Below are positions 35,705 to 43,910 of a stretch of 51,946 nt of DNA, piece after piece. Source of the DNA: an uncultured Tenacibaculum sp. GTDB taxonomy: Bacteria; Bacteroidota; Bacteroidia; Flavobacteriales; Flavobacteriaceae. How positions within the stretch are numbered: position 1 is the first letter of the stretch; every line of letters begins with the position of its first letter. Location of the stretch: the NCBI GenBank assembly GCA_937922085.1, contig CAKZVD010000029.1, forward strand, positions 1 to 51,946, in the 5' to 3' direction. The notes below the pieces were generated by a model. The model did no database searches. It had not been told where the DNA came from and was given only the letters and a program-made list of their open reading frames with translations. The translations under genes and the position numbers were made by a program.

Positions 35705-36247
35705 ATGGAAAAATATCTTTTTACATCTGAAAGATTAGGCTTTAGAAATTGGATAGAAGCAGATAAGCCTAAGATGCTTTTAATTAATTCTGACCCGAAA
35801 GTAATGGAGTTTTTTCCAAACATCCCAAGTAAAGAACAAACAACAGAATTCGTAGACAAAATGAAAAATCAGTTTTCTAAAAACGGATTTTGCTATTTTG
35901 CTGTAGATATATTAGAAACCAATGAGTTTATTGGTTTTATTGGAATTTCTGAACAAAATTTTAAAGCTGATTTTACACCTTGTGTAGATATTGGATGGAG
36001 ATTGGCGCAAAAAGAATGGGGAAAAGGATACGCTACTGAAGGTGCTAAAAAATGTCTTGATTTTGCTTTTAATACCATTGAATTAGAAACTATAAAATCT
36101 ATTTGCCCTATCATAAATGATAAATCTGAACGTGTAATGGAAAAATTGGGCATGAAGAAAAAAAATACTTTTAAGCATCCATTACTAAAAGAGTATAAGG
36201 AACTTGAAGTATGTGTACTTTATGAAAAAGAAAAAAATCATAGTTAA
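35705..36247 (+). CDS. GNAT-family N-acetyltransferase (RimJ/RimL-like)
   Basis: A 180-residue protein with the order typical of RimJ/RimL acetyltransferases: FTSERLGFRNW at the start, FIGFIGIS and DIGWRLAQKEWGKGYATEGAKK (acetyl-CoA loop, residues about 96-117), and NDKSERVMEKLGMKKKNTF. Members acetylate ribosomal-protein N-termini, polyamines or antibiotics, so the substrate is open. It is monocistronic. The stop codon lies inside a bidirectional terminator shared with leuB. Confidence 0.88.
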   Translation: MEKYLFTSERLGFRNWIEADKPKMLLINSDPKVMEFFPNIPSKEQTTEFVDKMKNQFSKNGFCYFAVDILETNEFIGFIGISEQNFKADFTPCVDIGWRLAQKEWGKGYATEGAKKCLDFAFNTIELETIKSICPIINDKSERVMEKLGMKKKNTFKHPLLKEYKELEVCVLYEKEKNHS

Positions 36248-36267
36248 TTATTCATTAACTATGATTT
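36235..36267. terminator. bidirectional terminator overlapping the acetyltransferase stop codon
   Basis: AAATCATAGTTAAT (36235-36248) and ATTAACTATGATTT (36254-36267) form a 14-bp perfect stem. The first arm contains the last codons and the TAA of the acetyltransferase gene. T runs follow on the plus strand and A runs precede it, so it also serves leuB. Confidence 0.8.
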
Positions 36268-36294
36268 TTTTCTATAAATATATTTTATTCTTTT

Positions 36295-37410
36295 TTATAT
36301 AATGGTACTTTGCCCCATATGTATATTCTGAAAGTTAAGATTATTATCTTCTTGATTATGAATATAATCAACTATAAAATCACCTACTTCAGAAGTTCCA
36401 AAATCTTTTTTAGAATCAATATCTTGTGTAGTTATTCCTAATTCTAATGATTTATCTACTGCTCGTTCTATTGCTTCTGCTTCTTTATACAATGCTAAAT
36501 GCTTTAAAAGTAAAGCTACCGATAAAATTGAGGCTAAAGGATTCGCTATATTTTTTCCTTTCCCTTCTGGATAAGAACCATGAATAGGTTCAAATAAAGC
36601 ATTTTCTTTTCCTATAGAAGCTGAAGCTAACATTCCTATAGATCCACCTATTACACTAGCTTCATCTGAAAGTATATCTCCAAAAAGGTTTTCAGTCAAT
36701 ATTACATCAAACTGTTTGGGATTTAAAATTAATTGCATTGCTGCATTATCTACAAACATATAATCAACTTTTACATCTGAATACTGTTCCGATAAATTAG
36801 TAATTGTTTTCCTCCATAATCTAGAAGTTTCTAAAACATTGGCTTTATCTACTAATGTTACTTTTTTTCTTCTCTTTTGAGCAGATTTAAATGCTAAATG
36901 CGCAACTCTTTCTATTTCTTCTACAGAATACGAACAACCATCAAAAGCAATTTTTTTATCATCACTTAATTGTTTTATTCCAAAATAAATTCCTCCTGTT
37001 AATTCTCTATATATTTCAATATCTGTACCTTGAATTATATTTTTCTTTAAAGGTGAATTTTCAATTAACTGTTCATATGCTTTAACAGGTCTTACATTAC
37101 AAAACAAACCTAATTCTTTTCGTAATTTTAATAAACCTTGTTCTGGTCTTACTTTTGCCGATGGATCATTATCATACTTTGGGTCTCCAATTGCTCCAAA
37201 CAAAATTGCATCGCTTTTTTTACAAGATAAAATAGTTTCATCTGGTAAAGGAGTTCCTAATTTATCTATAGCGCAAGCTCCCATTAACTTTTCATCATAT
37301 ATAAAAGTATGATCATATACTTCTTCTATTGCTTTTAATGCCTTTTTTGCCTGATGAAGTACCTCTGGTCCAATTCCATCACCAGGAATGGTAGTTATAT
37401 TAAATTTCAT
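36295..37410 (-). CDS. leuB: 3-isopropylmalate dehydrogenase
   Basis: A 371-residue NAD-dependent decarboxylating dehydrogenase of leucine synthesis. The N-terminus TIPGDGIGPEV, substrate residues in RPEQGLLKLRKELGLFCNVRPV, and metal-site segment ENLFGDILSDEASVIGGSIGMLASASIG are canonical, as is the NAD loop EPIHGSYPEGKGKNIANP. The last 20 residues or so (ending HMGQSTII) extend past the usual end. Last gene of leuA-C-D-B, 9 nt after leuD. Confidence 0.95.
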   Translation of the reverse strand: MKFNITTIPGDGIGPEVLHQAKKALKAIEEVYDHTFIYDEKLMGACAIDKLGTPLPDETILSCKKSDAILFGAIGDPKYDNDPSAKVRPEQGLLKLRKELGLFCNVRPVKAYEQLIENSPLKKNIIQGTDIEIYRELTGGIYFGIKQLSDDKKIAFDGCSYSVEEIERVAHLAFKSAQKRRKKVTLVDKANVLETSRLWRKTITNLSEQYSDVKVDYMFVDNAAMQLILNPKQFDVILTENLFGDILSDEASVIGGSIGMLASASIGKENALFEPIHGSYPEGKGKNIANPLASILSVALLLKHLALYKEAEAIERAVDKSLELGITTQDIDSKKDFGTSEVGDFIVDYIHNQEDNNLNFQNIHMGQSTII

Positions 37411-37419
37411 TATTATTTT

Positions 37420-37998
37420 TTATAATGAAGCTTCAAAAGCTTCTATTTCTTTTTTCTTACTTACTAAAAAATCAATATCATCATACCCATTTAATAAACA
37501 TAGTTTTTTATAGGGGTTAATTTCAAACTCTATATTTCCTAAAGGAGTTATTAATTCTTGTTCTTCTAAATCTATCGTTAGTTTAATTGCTGGATTATTT
37601 TTTATTTTTTGTAATAATAATTCTAAAACTTTAGCATTTATTTGAATTGGTAAAATACCATTATTAAGTGCATTTTCTTTAAAAATATCCGCAAAAAAAC
37701 TACTTATTATGACTCTAAATCCATAACCTGCTAATGCCCATGCTGCATGCTCTCTACTAGAACCACAACCAAAATTATTACCTGCAACTAAAATTGCTCC
37801 TTCGTACTTTTTATTATTTAAGATAAATTCTTTATTAACACTTCCATCTTTATGAAATCGCCAATCTCTAAACACATTATCTCCAAATCCTTTTTTATCT
37901 GTTGCTTTTAAAAATCGAGCAGGTATTATTTGATCAGTATCTATATTTTCAATGGATAACGGAATAGCTGTATCTAATAGTTTTACAAATTTTTCCAT
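37420..37998 (-). CDS. leuD: 3-isopropylmalate dehydratase small subunit
   Basis: A 192-residue aconitase swivel-domain subunit. [14 protein letters not shown] near the start and [23 protein letters not shown] are the family signatures. It pairs with LeuC to isomerise 2-isopropylmalate. It starts 2 nt after the leuC stop. Confidence 0.95.
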   Translation of the reverse strand: MEKFVKLLDTAIPLSIENIDTDQIIPARFLKATDKKGFGDNVFRDWRFHKDGSVNKEFILNNKKYEGAILVAGNNFGCGSSREHAAWALAGYGFRVIISSFFADIFKENALNNGILPIQINAKVLELLLQKIKNNPAIKLTIDLEEQELITPLGNIEFEINPYKKLCLLNGYDDIDFLVSKKKEIEAFEASL

Positions 37999-38000
37999 AT

Positions 38001-39383
38001 TTAATTTAACTGTTTTGTAATGTCTACTATTTTTCCTTCTATAGCTGTTACGGCTGCAACCAAGGGGCTCGCTAAAATAGTGCGCGCTCCTTGACCTTGC
38101 CGTCCTTCAAAATTTCTATTTGATGTAGAAACACAATATTCTCCTTCTGGTATTTTATCATCATTCATTGCTAAACATGCTGAGCAACCTGGCTGACGTA
38201 ATTCAAAACCAGCTTCTTCAAAAATCGTTTGTAATCCTTCTTCTTTTATTTTCTTTACTACTTGTTGTGAACCAGGTACTAACCAAGCATTTACATTCGA
38301 TGCTTTTTGCTTTCCTTTTATATAATTGGCAGCTACTCTAAAATCTTCAATTCTAGAGTTGGTGCAGCTGCCAATGAAAACAAAATTTACTGGTGTATTT
38401 ATTAATTTTTTTCCTTTCTGAAAATTCATATATGCTAATGATTGCTCAAAAGAATCATTATTTTCTACAGGAATTGTTTCATTTATTTTTATCCCCATAC
38501 CTGGGTTTGTTCCATAAGTAAGCATTGGTGCTATATCTTCAGCATTTAAAAAAAACTCTTTATCAAAATTAGCTTCTTCATCTGTTTTTAATGTTTTCCA
38601 ATAGGCTATTTTCTCTTCTAAATCTATTCCTTTAGGGGCAAATTCTCTTCCTTTTATATATTCAAATGTTGTTTCATCTGGTGCAATCATTCCTCCTCTT
38701 GCTCCCATTTCTATACTCATATTACAAACTGTCATACGACCTTCCATAGACATTTCTTCAAAAACATTTCCTGCATACTCACAGAAATACCCCGTTCCTG
38801 AATTCGTTCCTAGTTTTGAAATTATATATAGTATAACATCTTTAGGTAGTACTCCTTTCTTTAACTTTCCATTTACATGTACTCGTAAACTTTTAGGTTT
38901 TTGAATTAATAAACATTGACTTGCAAATACTTGAGCTACTTGACTTGTACCAATACCAAATGCAATGGCTCCAAATGCTCCGTGTGTAGAAGTGTGACTA
39001 TCACCACATACCATTGTTAATCCTGGTTGTGTAATTCCTAATTCTGGGGCAATAACATGTATTATTCCATTATATTTATGTCCTAGGTTGTATAAAGTAA
39101 TATTATGTTCTTTACAGTTTTCTGCTAATTGTTTTAATTGATTTCTAGACAATATATCTTTTACTGGTAAATGCTGATCTTTTGTAGGTGTATTATGATC
39201 TGCAGTAGCTATAATTTTTTCTGGATGTGCAACAGAAATTCCACGTTCTTTTAATTCATTAAAAGCTTGCGGACTCGTAACTTCATGAATTAAATGTTTA
39301 TCGATATATAAAATTTGAGGTCCGTTTTCGATACGATCTACCACATGAGCATCCCAAACCTTATCAAATAATGTTTTTGCCAT
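38001..39383 (-). CDS. leuC: 3-isopropylmalate dehydratase large subunit
   Basis: A 460-residue aconitase-family subunit beginning [15 protein letters not shown], which matches the usual LeuC N-terminus. A preceding ATG at 39386 is equally placed and would overlap the leuA stop as ATGA. The 4Fe-4S cysteines are in [13 protein letters not shown] and [31 protein letters not shown] is a further signature. Confidence 0.95.
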   Translation of the reverse strand: MAKTLFDKVWDAHVVDRIENGPQILYIDKHLIHEVTSPQAFNELKERGISVAHPEKIIATADHNTPTKDQHLPVKDILSRNQLKQLAENCKEHNITLYNLGHKYNGIIHVIAPELGITQPGLTMVCGDSHTSTHGAFGAIAFGIGTSQVAQVFASQCLLIQKPKSLRVHVNGKLKKGVLPKDVILYIISKLGTNSGTGYFCEYAGNVFEEMSMEGRMTVCNMSIEMGARGGMIAPDETTFEYIKGREFAPKGIDLEEKIAYWKTLKTDEEANFDKEFFLNAEDIAPMLTYGTNPGMGIKINETIPVENNDSFEQSLAYMNFQKGKKLINTPVNFVFIGSCTNSRIEDFRVAANYIKGKQKASNVNAWLVPGSQQVVKKIKEEGLQTIFEEAGFELRQPGCSACLAMNDDKIPEGEYCVSTSNRNFEGRQGQGARTILASPLVAAVTAIEGKIVDITKQLN

Positions 39384-40558
39384 CATGCAATTGCTATTTT
39401 AGATATTTTACTTACTTTTTTCATTATTAAATGAATATCTTCATCTATCACTTCCTTTTGTTTATCTGCAAACTGCAAAAATGTTAGATATGCTTTATCT
39501 AATTGAATTTTAGTTAGTTCATATCCAATCTTTTTAGCTCTATAAGCTAATGCTGCTCTACCACTTCTTGCTGTTAACACTATAGCACTTTCTGTTACTC
39601 CAACTTCTATTGGATTAATAATTTCATAGGTTTCTCTATTTTTGATGACTCCATCTTGATGAATTCCTGAGCTATGTGCAAAAGCGTTTGCACCTACAAT
39701 TGCTTTATTCGGTTGTACAGGCATTCCCATTTTCTCTCTTACCATTAAACTTGTATCGTATAATAGTTTTGTATTAATGTCTGTTTGCAAATTAAGGTAC
39801 GGATGTTGTTTTAAAATCATGACGACTTCTTCTAAGGCTGTATTGCCTGCTCTCTCTCCTATTCCATTAATTGTACATTCAATTTGTCGAGCTCCGTTAA
39901 TTGCCCCAGCAATAGAATTGGCTGTTGCTAACCCTAAATCGTTATGGCAATGACATGAAAGAATTATATCATCTATTCCTTTTACATTCTCCTTCAAGTA
40001 ATTAATTTTTGCACCATATTCTTCAGGAAGACAATACCCTGTAGTATCTGGGATATTTAAAACAGTTGCTCCTGATTTTATTGCTTCCTCACATATTTTA
40101 GCTAAAAATTCATTATCTGTTCTTCCTGCATCTTCAGCATAAAACTCTACATCTTCAACAAATTTTTTGGCATATGAAACTGCATTCTTAGCTCTTTCTA
40201 TAACTTTTTCTTCTGTACTTTTAAATTTATACTTTATATGAGATGCACTTGTTCCTATTCCTGTATGAATCCTTGGTTTCTTTGCATATTTAAGAGCTTC
40301 TGCGGCTACTTTAATATCTTTTTCTACCGCCCTTGTTAATCCGCAAACTGTGGCTCTTTTTACTAATTTTGAAATTTCATTTACAGAAGTAAAATCTCCT
40401 GGACTAGAAACAGGAAAGCCAGCTTCAATAATATCTACTCCCAACATATCTAAACGTTCAGCAATAATTAACTTTTGCTTAGTGTCTAACTTACAACCTG
40501 GTACTTGCTCTCCATCACGTAAAGTCGTATCGAAAATTTGAATTTTGTTTGCATTCAT
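39383..40558 (-). CDS. leuA: 2-isopropylmalate synthase lacking the C-terminal regulatory domain
   Basis: A 391-residue HMGL-like TIM-barrel enzyme: [16 protein letters not shown] at the start, metal-binding [15 protein letters not shown], and [15 protein letters not shown]. It condenses acetyl-CoA with 2-oxoisovalerate. E. coli LeuA is about 520 residues and carries a leucine-binding C-terminal domain of about 120 residues; this protein stops after the linker helices, so direct leucine feedback through that domain is not possible. First gene of the leu operon, overlapping leuC. Homocitrate or citramalate synthase is a less likely reading, given leuCDB beside it. Confidence 0.92.
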   Translation of the reverse strand: MNANKIQIFDTTLRDGEQVPGCKLDTKQKLIIAERLDMLGVDIIEAGFPVSSPGDFTSVNEISKLVKRATVCGLTRAVEKDIKVAAEALKYAKKPRIHTGIGTSASHIKYKFKSTEEKVIERAKNAVSYAKKFVEDVEFYAEDAGRTDNEFLAKICEEAIKSGATVLNIPDTTGYCLPEEYGAKINYLKENVKGIDDIILSCHCHNDLGLATANSIAGAINGARQIECTINGIGERAGNTALEEVVMILKQHPYLNLQTDINTKLLYDTSLMVREKMGMPVQPNKAIVGANAFAHSSGIHQDGVIKNRETYEIINPIEVGVTESAIVLTARSGRAALAYRAKKIGYELTKIQLDKAYLTFLQFADKQKEVIDEDIHLIMKKVSKISKIAIA

Positions 40559-40585
40559 TATTCCTAATTAATTGTCATTATAATT

Positions 40586-40593
40586 CAAATGTA
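40586..40593 (-). promoter_or_regulatory. -7 promoter box of the leu operon
   Basis: TACATTTG on the minus strand, a perfect TAnnTTTG match 27 nt before the leuA ATG. The 132-nt gap to the divergent gene holds no leader peptide or attenuator hairpin, unlike the ilv operon. Confidence 0.55.
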
Positions 40594-40690
40594 TATATTG
40601 GCTTTATAGAAGTATAGATCTTTAAATTACTTCTTACGATATCTATCGAAAAAAAAACAATTAAAAAATACTGATACACAGCACTTTAAA

Positions 40691-42235
40691 ATGAATAATT
40701 TTACAAAAGCTAATCAACATAGCGATACTTTATTTATATTAATTAAATCTTTAACAAAATCTGAAAAACGTCAGTTTAATTTATATGTTGGTAGATTGGT
40801 CGGTAATACTGATGCTAAGTTTTTTTCTCTTTTTAAGTTTTTAGAGAAGCAAAAAAAATATGATGAAAAAGTAATTATTAAGAATGGTATTGTTAGTAAA
40901 CAGCAGCTTTCTAATTTAAAAGCACATCTTTATAAACAACTATTAATTAGTTTACGAATGAACCCTATACATAAAAATATTAGAGTTCAAATAAGAGAAC
41001 AATTAGATTTTGCAACGGTATTATACCAAAAAGGGCTTTATAAACAGAGTTTAAAATTATTAGAAAAAGCCAAAACAATGGCTATTGAAAATGAAGAAAA
41101 GAATGTTGCTTATGAAATTGTTGAACTAGAAAAAATAATTGAAAGCCAATATATTACTAGAAGTATTAGTAATAGAGCTGATGCATTAACTAATGAAGCT
41201 AAAACATTAAGTGAACAAAATGTAATTACCAGTAAGCTATCTAATCTTTCTTTACAATTATATGGTACATTATTAAAAATAGGGTACGCAAGAAATGATC
41301 ATGAACTTCAAAAAATAAATGATTATTTTAAAACAAATCTTCCAATCTTTGATTATTCTAAATTAGGATTTAGAGAACGATTATGGCTATATAAAGCAAA
41401 TTTATGGCGCTGTTTTTTAACTCAAGATTTTTTACATGGCTATAAATATGCTTCTAAATGGGTGAATTTATTTAGAAAACACCCAAAAATGATTGCAATT
41501 AATCCTGTTTTTTATTTAAAAGGTTATAATTATTTTTTAGAATCTCTTTTTTTTATTCGTAATAAAAAAGAGTTTAATAATGAATTGGTTTTATTTGAAC
41601 AGGAAATAGAAAATAACGCAGTTGTAAAAAATAGTAATACTGAAATATTAATCTTTCAATATTTATATGCAAATAAATTACATAAACATTTTATTGATGG
41701 TACTTTTAAAGAAGGCGAGTATCTTATTCCTATAATTAATGATCAAATTAATTCATATCATTACCTTTTAGATAAACATCATATTATTCGTTTTTACTAT
41801 AAAATAGCTTGTCTCTATTTTGGTATGGGAAATAATAAAATGTGCATTGAATATTTATCTAAAATTATTAATGCTAAAAAATTATATGTTGGAGAGGATT
41901 TACAATGTTTTGCTAGAATTTTAAATTTAATAGCTCATTATGAATGTGGTTTAGATTATCATTTAGAGCGTCAATTTAAAGAGACTTATAAATTTCTTCT
42001 TAAAATGGAAAGCTTACAAGAAGTTCAGAAAGTTTTTATTGAATCTATTCGTTCATTAGGTGATTTATATCCTCATGAATTTAAAAAGGAATTTAAAAAA
42101 ATTTATACTCGTTTGCAGATATTTGAAAACCACCCTTATGAAAAAAGAGCTTTTTTATATTTAGATATCTTATCATGGTTACAAAGTAAAATACAGAATA
42201 AAACTATTTCTGAAATTATTAAAGAGAAAAACTAA
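40691..42235 (+). CDS. conserved-type hypothetical, helical-repeat protein
   Basis: A 514-residue soluble protein without signal peptide or membrane segment. It is predominantly helical, with repeated amphipathic pairs of TPR/SEL1-like spacing (for example LYQKGLYKQSLKLLEKAKTM and FGMGNNKMCIEYLSKIIN). The N-terminus SLTKSEKRQFNLYVGRL with KAHLYKQLLISLRM forms a distinct helical domain of about 110 residues. I do not recognise a catalytic motif. It is transcribed divergently from leuA and read towards the small-RNA cluster. A scaffold or regulatory role is possible, but not shown. Confidence 0.8.
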   Translation: MNNFTKANQHSDTLFILIKSLTKSEKRQFNLYVGRLVGNTDAKFFSLFKFLEKQKKYDEKVIIKNGIVSKQQLSNLKAHLYKQLLISLRMNPIHKNIRVQIREQLDFATVLYQKGLYKQSLKLLEKAKTMAIENEEKNVAYEIVELEKIIESQYITRSISNRADALTNEAKTLSEQNVITSKLSNLSLQLYGTLLKIGYARNDHELQKINDYFKTNLPIFDYSKLGFRERLWLYKANLWRCFLTQDFLHGYKYASKWVNLFRKHPKMIAINPVFYLKGYNYFLESLFFIRNKKEFNNELVLFEQEIENNAVVKNSNTEILIFQYLYANKLHKHFIDGTFKEGEYLIPIINDQINSYHYLLDKHHIIRFYYKIACLYFGMGNNKMCIEYLSKIINAKKLYVGEDLQCFARILNLIAHYECGLDYHLERQFKETYKFLLKMESLQEVQKVFIESIRSLGDLYPHEFKKEFKKIYTRLQIFENHPYEKRAFLYLDILSWLQSKIQNKTISEIIKEKN

Positions 42236-42252
42236 AGCTTGTATTTTTTTTA

Positions 42253-42417
42253 AAAGAAAAATCCTAATGTATTGAGATACAGAAGGATTTTTTAATCAAC
42301 CAAATAAATCTAAAAAATCTCCATAGTGTGTGGAGATTTCTAAAAAATGAAAACTCTTTTGAGAGTATTTTAAAATAAACTCTCTATTTTTTTAAAACTA
42401 TTTTTTGAACTTAATTA
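42253..42417 (-). ncRNA. predicted small RNA, unit 3 of a tandem family
   Basis: The promoter box is TATCTTTG (42430-42423). The transcript would begin near 42417 and hold a hairpin (GAGAGT/ACTCTC around 42359-42384), box A (42355-42331, TTTTCATTTTTTAGAAATC), a stem ATCTCCA/TGGAGAT, box B TTAGATTTATTTGGTTGA (42313-42296) and a terminator with arms AAATCCT/AGGATTT (42258-42290) plus an inner stem. Box A, box B, their order and the distance to the upstream element are shared with units 1 and 2. It lies downstream of no minus-strand gene start, so it is not a leader of a coding gene. Confidence 0.72.
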
Positions 42418-42422
42418 CACTT

Positions 42423-42430
42423 CAAAGATA
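42423..42430 (-). promoter_or_regulatory. -7 box TATCTTTG of small RNA unit 3
   Basis: Perfect TAnnTTTG match on the minus strand. Its upper edge lies 72 nt from the first base of ATCGA at 42502, the same as in units 1 and 2. Confidence 0.6.
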
Positions 42431-42481
42431 CTACAGCTTCTTATTTATCTTATTTAAAAATCGTTACTCAGCATCTAAACA

Positions 42482-42506
42482 TAGATTAAATGCAAATATG
42501 AATCGA
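42482..42506 (-). promoter_or_regulatory. two-part upstream element of unit 3
   Basis: In the direction of transcription: TCGAT (42506-42502), 12 nt, TTAATCTA (42489-42482). Identical arrangement precedes units 1 and 2. The half-sites TCGAT and TCTAT begin 21 nt apart (two helical turns), the geometry of a dimer on direct repeats. Confidence 0.6.
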
Positions 42507-42544
42507 CGAATTGTAAACCACTATAAACAAACACATTAAAAAAC

Positions 42545-42590
42545 AAAAAGAAAAACCCCTTTCGTATTGGGGACACATAAGGGCTTTTCT
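42545..42590 (-). terminator. extra terminator-like hairpin between units 2 and 3
   Basis: AAAACCCCTT (42552-42561) pairs with AAGGGCTTTT (42579-42588, one mismatch), and a competing CCCC/GGGG stem lies inside. T-rich sequence follows on the minus strand. TCCCCAAT within it also occurs in box A of unit 1, and TTGATTAA just before resembles the end of box B. It may be a decayed fourth unit. Confidence 0.45.
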
Positions 42591-42610
42591 ATTAATCAAT
42601 TAATTAAAAC

Positions 42611-42754
42611 AAAAATAAAACCCTCTTACAAAACATGTAAGAGGGTTTTTAATCAACCAAATAAATCTAAAAAAACCTTCAATTATTATTAATTGGGGTT
42701 CAAATAATGAAAAAAACAAACTTTTATATACTTTTTAATTTTTCAAACTATCTA
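42611..42754 (-). ncRNA. predicted small RNA, unit 2 of a tandem family
   Basis: -7 box TATCTTTA (42767-42760, one mismatch). Box A reads AAAGTTTG, a T run, CATTATTTGAACCCCAATT (42725-42691). A short stem CAATTA/TAATTG comes next, then box B TTAGATTTATTTGGTTGA (42670-42653) and a terminator of 14 bp (42617-42630 with 42636-42649, loop AAACA). Predicted length about 140 nt. The upstream element is at 42819-42843. Confidence 0.72.
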
Positions 42755-42759
42755 CCATG

Positions 42760-42767
42760 TAAAGATA
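42760..42767 (-). promoter_or_regulatory. -7 box TATCTTTA of small RNA unit 2
   Basis: One mismatch to TAnnTTTG. It is identified by sharing GTATCTTT with unit 3 and the same 72-nt distance to its ATCGA half-site (42839). Confidence 0.5.
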
Positions 42768-42818
42768 CTCAGTTAAAAATCTAAATATCAACACATTCGA
42801 CACTACATTGCAAGTATA

Positions 42819-42843
42819 TAGACTAAAAGACTATTTTAATCGA
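42819..42843 (-). promoter_or_regulatory. two-part upstream element of unit 2
   Basis: In the direction of transcription: TCGAT (42843-42839), 12 nt, TTAGTCTA (42826-42819). One base differs from the TTAATCTA of units 1 and 3. Confidence 0.6.
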
Positions 42844-42942
42844 CAAGCTATTTTAAATTTTAAAAATGATCCAGTTTCTCTAATAACATGTCTCTAAGTA
42901 TAATTTTATTTTATTGTTTATTTAGAAAAAAATTAGGAGAAT

Positions 42943-43064
42943 AAAAAAACCTCTTACAAAATTGTAAGAGGTTTATATTTATCAACCAAATAAATCTAAA
43001 AACTTCATTTTTGAATTGGGGATTGTAAAAAATGAAAAAAAACAAAACTTTAAAAAACTAACTA
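42943..43064 (-). ncRNA. predicted small RNA, unit 1 of a tandem family
   Basis: -7 box TACATTTG (43077-43070). Box A reads AAGTTTTG, a T run, CATTTTTTACAATCCCCAATT (43051-43014). Then a weak stem TTCA/TGAA, box B TTAGATTTATTTGGTTGA (42999-42982), and a 12-bp terminator (42947-42958 with 42963-42974, loop AAAT). Predicted length about 120 nt. Box B here sits in a tiny frame MKFLDLFG, but that frame has no proper start in the other copies, so I favour a non-coding RNA. Confidence 0.72.
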
Positions 43065-43069
43065 TGCTA

Positions 43070-43077
43070 CAAATGTA
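43070..43077 (-). promoter_or_regulatory. -7 box TACATTTG of small RNA unit 1
   Basis: Perfect TAnnTTTG match, 72 nt from the ATCGA half-site at 43149. Confidence 0.6.
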
Positions 43078-43127
43078 AACAACAATCATTTTTTTTAAAG
43101 ATCAATTAGATATACTGCTTTTAAAAT

Positions 43128-43153
43128 TAGATTAAGTATAGTATAACTATCGA
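43128..43153 (-). promoter_or_regulatory. two-part upstream element of unit 1
   Basis: In the direction of transcription: TCGAT (43153-43149), 13 nt, TTAATCTA (43135-43128). The extra spacer base is offset by one base fewer before the -7 box, so the TCGAT half-site stays 72 nt away as in the other units. It begins 33 nt after the stop of the LytTR regulator gene. Confidence 0.6.
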
Positions 43154-43185
43154 TGAATTGTTTTTTGTAAATTTAAATTTTGGCT

Positions 43186-43896
43186 TTATAATAAGTTTAA
43201 TCTTTTCATTAATTCTGGTCTATTAGACCTACTTACTGGTATTACATCTTTCCCTATTAAAACACTATTATCTTCGATATCAATTATTCTTTTTAAATTG
43301 ATTACATAAGATCTGTGTACTTTTAAAAATAGATCATTTGGTAGTTTTTCTTCTATTTTTTTTAACGTAGAATGTACTGTATAATTTTTTTCTTTGGTTT
43401 TTATTAAAATATAATCCCCTTTTGCTTCTACAAGATTAATACTTGGAATTTCTATTTTAATTAATCTCCTATCAATATTTATGTATAACTGTTGAGCTTC
43501 CTCTTTTGATTCAGCTGTTTCTTTAGTTTCTTGATTATTTTCTACAGTAAATTTTCTTGCTTTATCTACAGCTTTTTTAAATCTTGGAAGATTAATAGGT
43601 TTTACTAAATAATCTACAATACAATCATACTCAAAAGCATCTATAGCTAATTTACTATCAGATGTTGTTAAAATTACTCTTGGTGGATTCTTAAGTGTTT
43701 GAATTAAATCAAAACCAGTAAAATCTGGCATGTGAATATCTAAAAAAATTAAATCTACTTCATTCTGATTTAAATATTTTATAGCTCCTATTGCATTAGA
43801 AAACTGTTCTAAAACATTTAAAGACCCTTCATTTTTACATAGCTGATTAACAATGGCTCTAGCAGCGGATTCATCGTCGATAATTAAACAATTCAT
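43186..43896 (-). CDS. LytTR-family response regulator
   Basis: A 236-residue protein with a receiver domain (residues 1-120; phospho-acceptor Asp in LIFLDIHMPDFTG, switch Thr/Ser in ILTTSDS, Lys in YLVKPINLPRF) and a LytTR DNA-binding domain (about 138-236; LVEAKGDYILIKT, LKVHRSYVINLKRI, IPVSRSNRPEL). LytTR proteins bind pairs of 9-bp direct repeats about two turns apart. Such paired elements lie just downstream before three small-RNA units, making this the first candidate regulator. It lies 14 nt after the Hpt gene. Confidence 0.93.
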   Translation of the reverse strand: MNCLIIDDESAARAIVNQLCKNEGSLNVLEQFSNAIGAIKYLNQNEVDLIFLDIHMPDFTGFDLIQTLKNPPRVILTTSDSKLAIDAFEYDCIVDYLVKPINLPRFKKAVDKARKFTVENNQETKETAESKEEAQQLYINIDRRLIKIEIPSINLVEAKGDYILIKTKEKNYTVHSTLKKIEEKLPNDLFLKVHRSYVINLKRIIDIEDNSVLIGKDVIPVSRSNRPELMKRLNLL

Positions 43897-43910
43897 GTAC
43901 CTTGAAAATT

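Noticed and set aside
40559..40690. Possible leucine leader peptide or attenuator before leuA.
   Set aside because: No Leu-rich short frame and no terminator hairpin could be found in this 132-nt gap.
42296..42999. Three copies of an 18-nt identical repeat, reminiscent of a CRISPR or repeat array.
   Set aside because: Copies are more than 300 nt apart, each within a promoter-terminator unit, with no regular spacers and no cas genes.
42982..43008. Micro-ORF MKFLDLFG with a terminator behind it, like an amino acid attenuator.
   Set aside because: The same motif in units 2 and 3 has no in-frame ATG and no biosynthetic gene follows on the minus strand. Conservation fits an RNA motif better.
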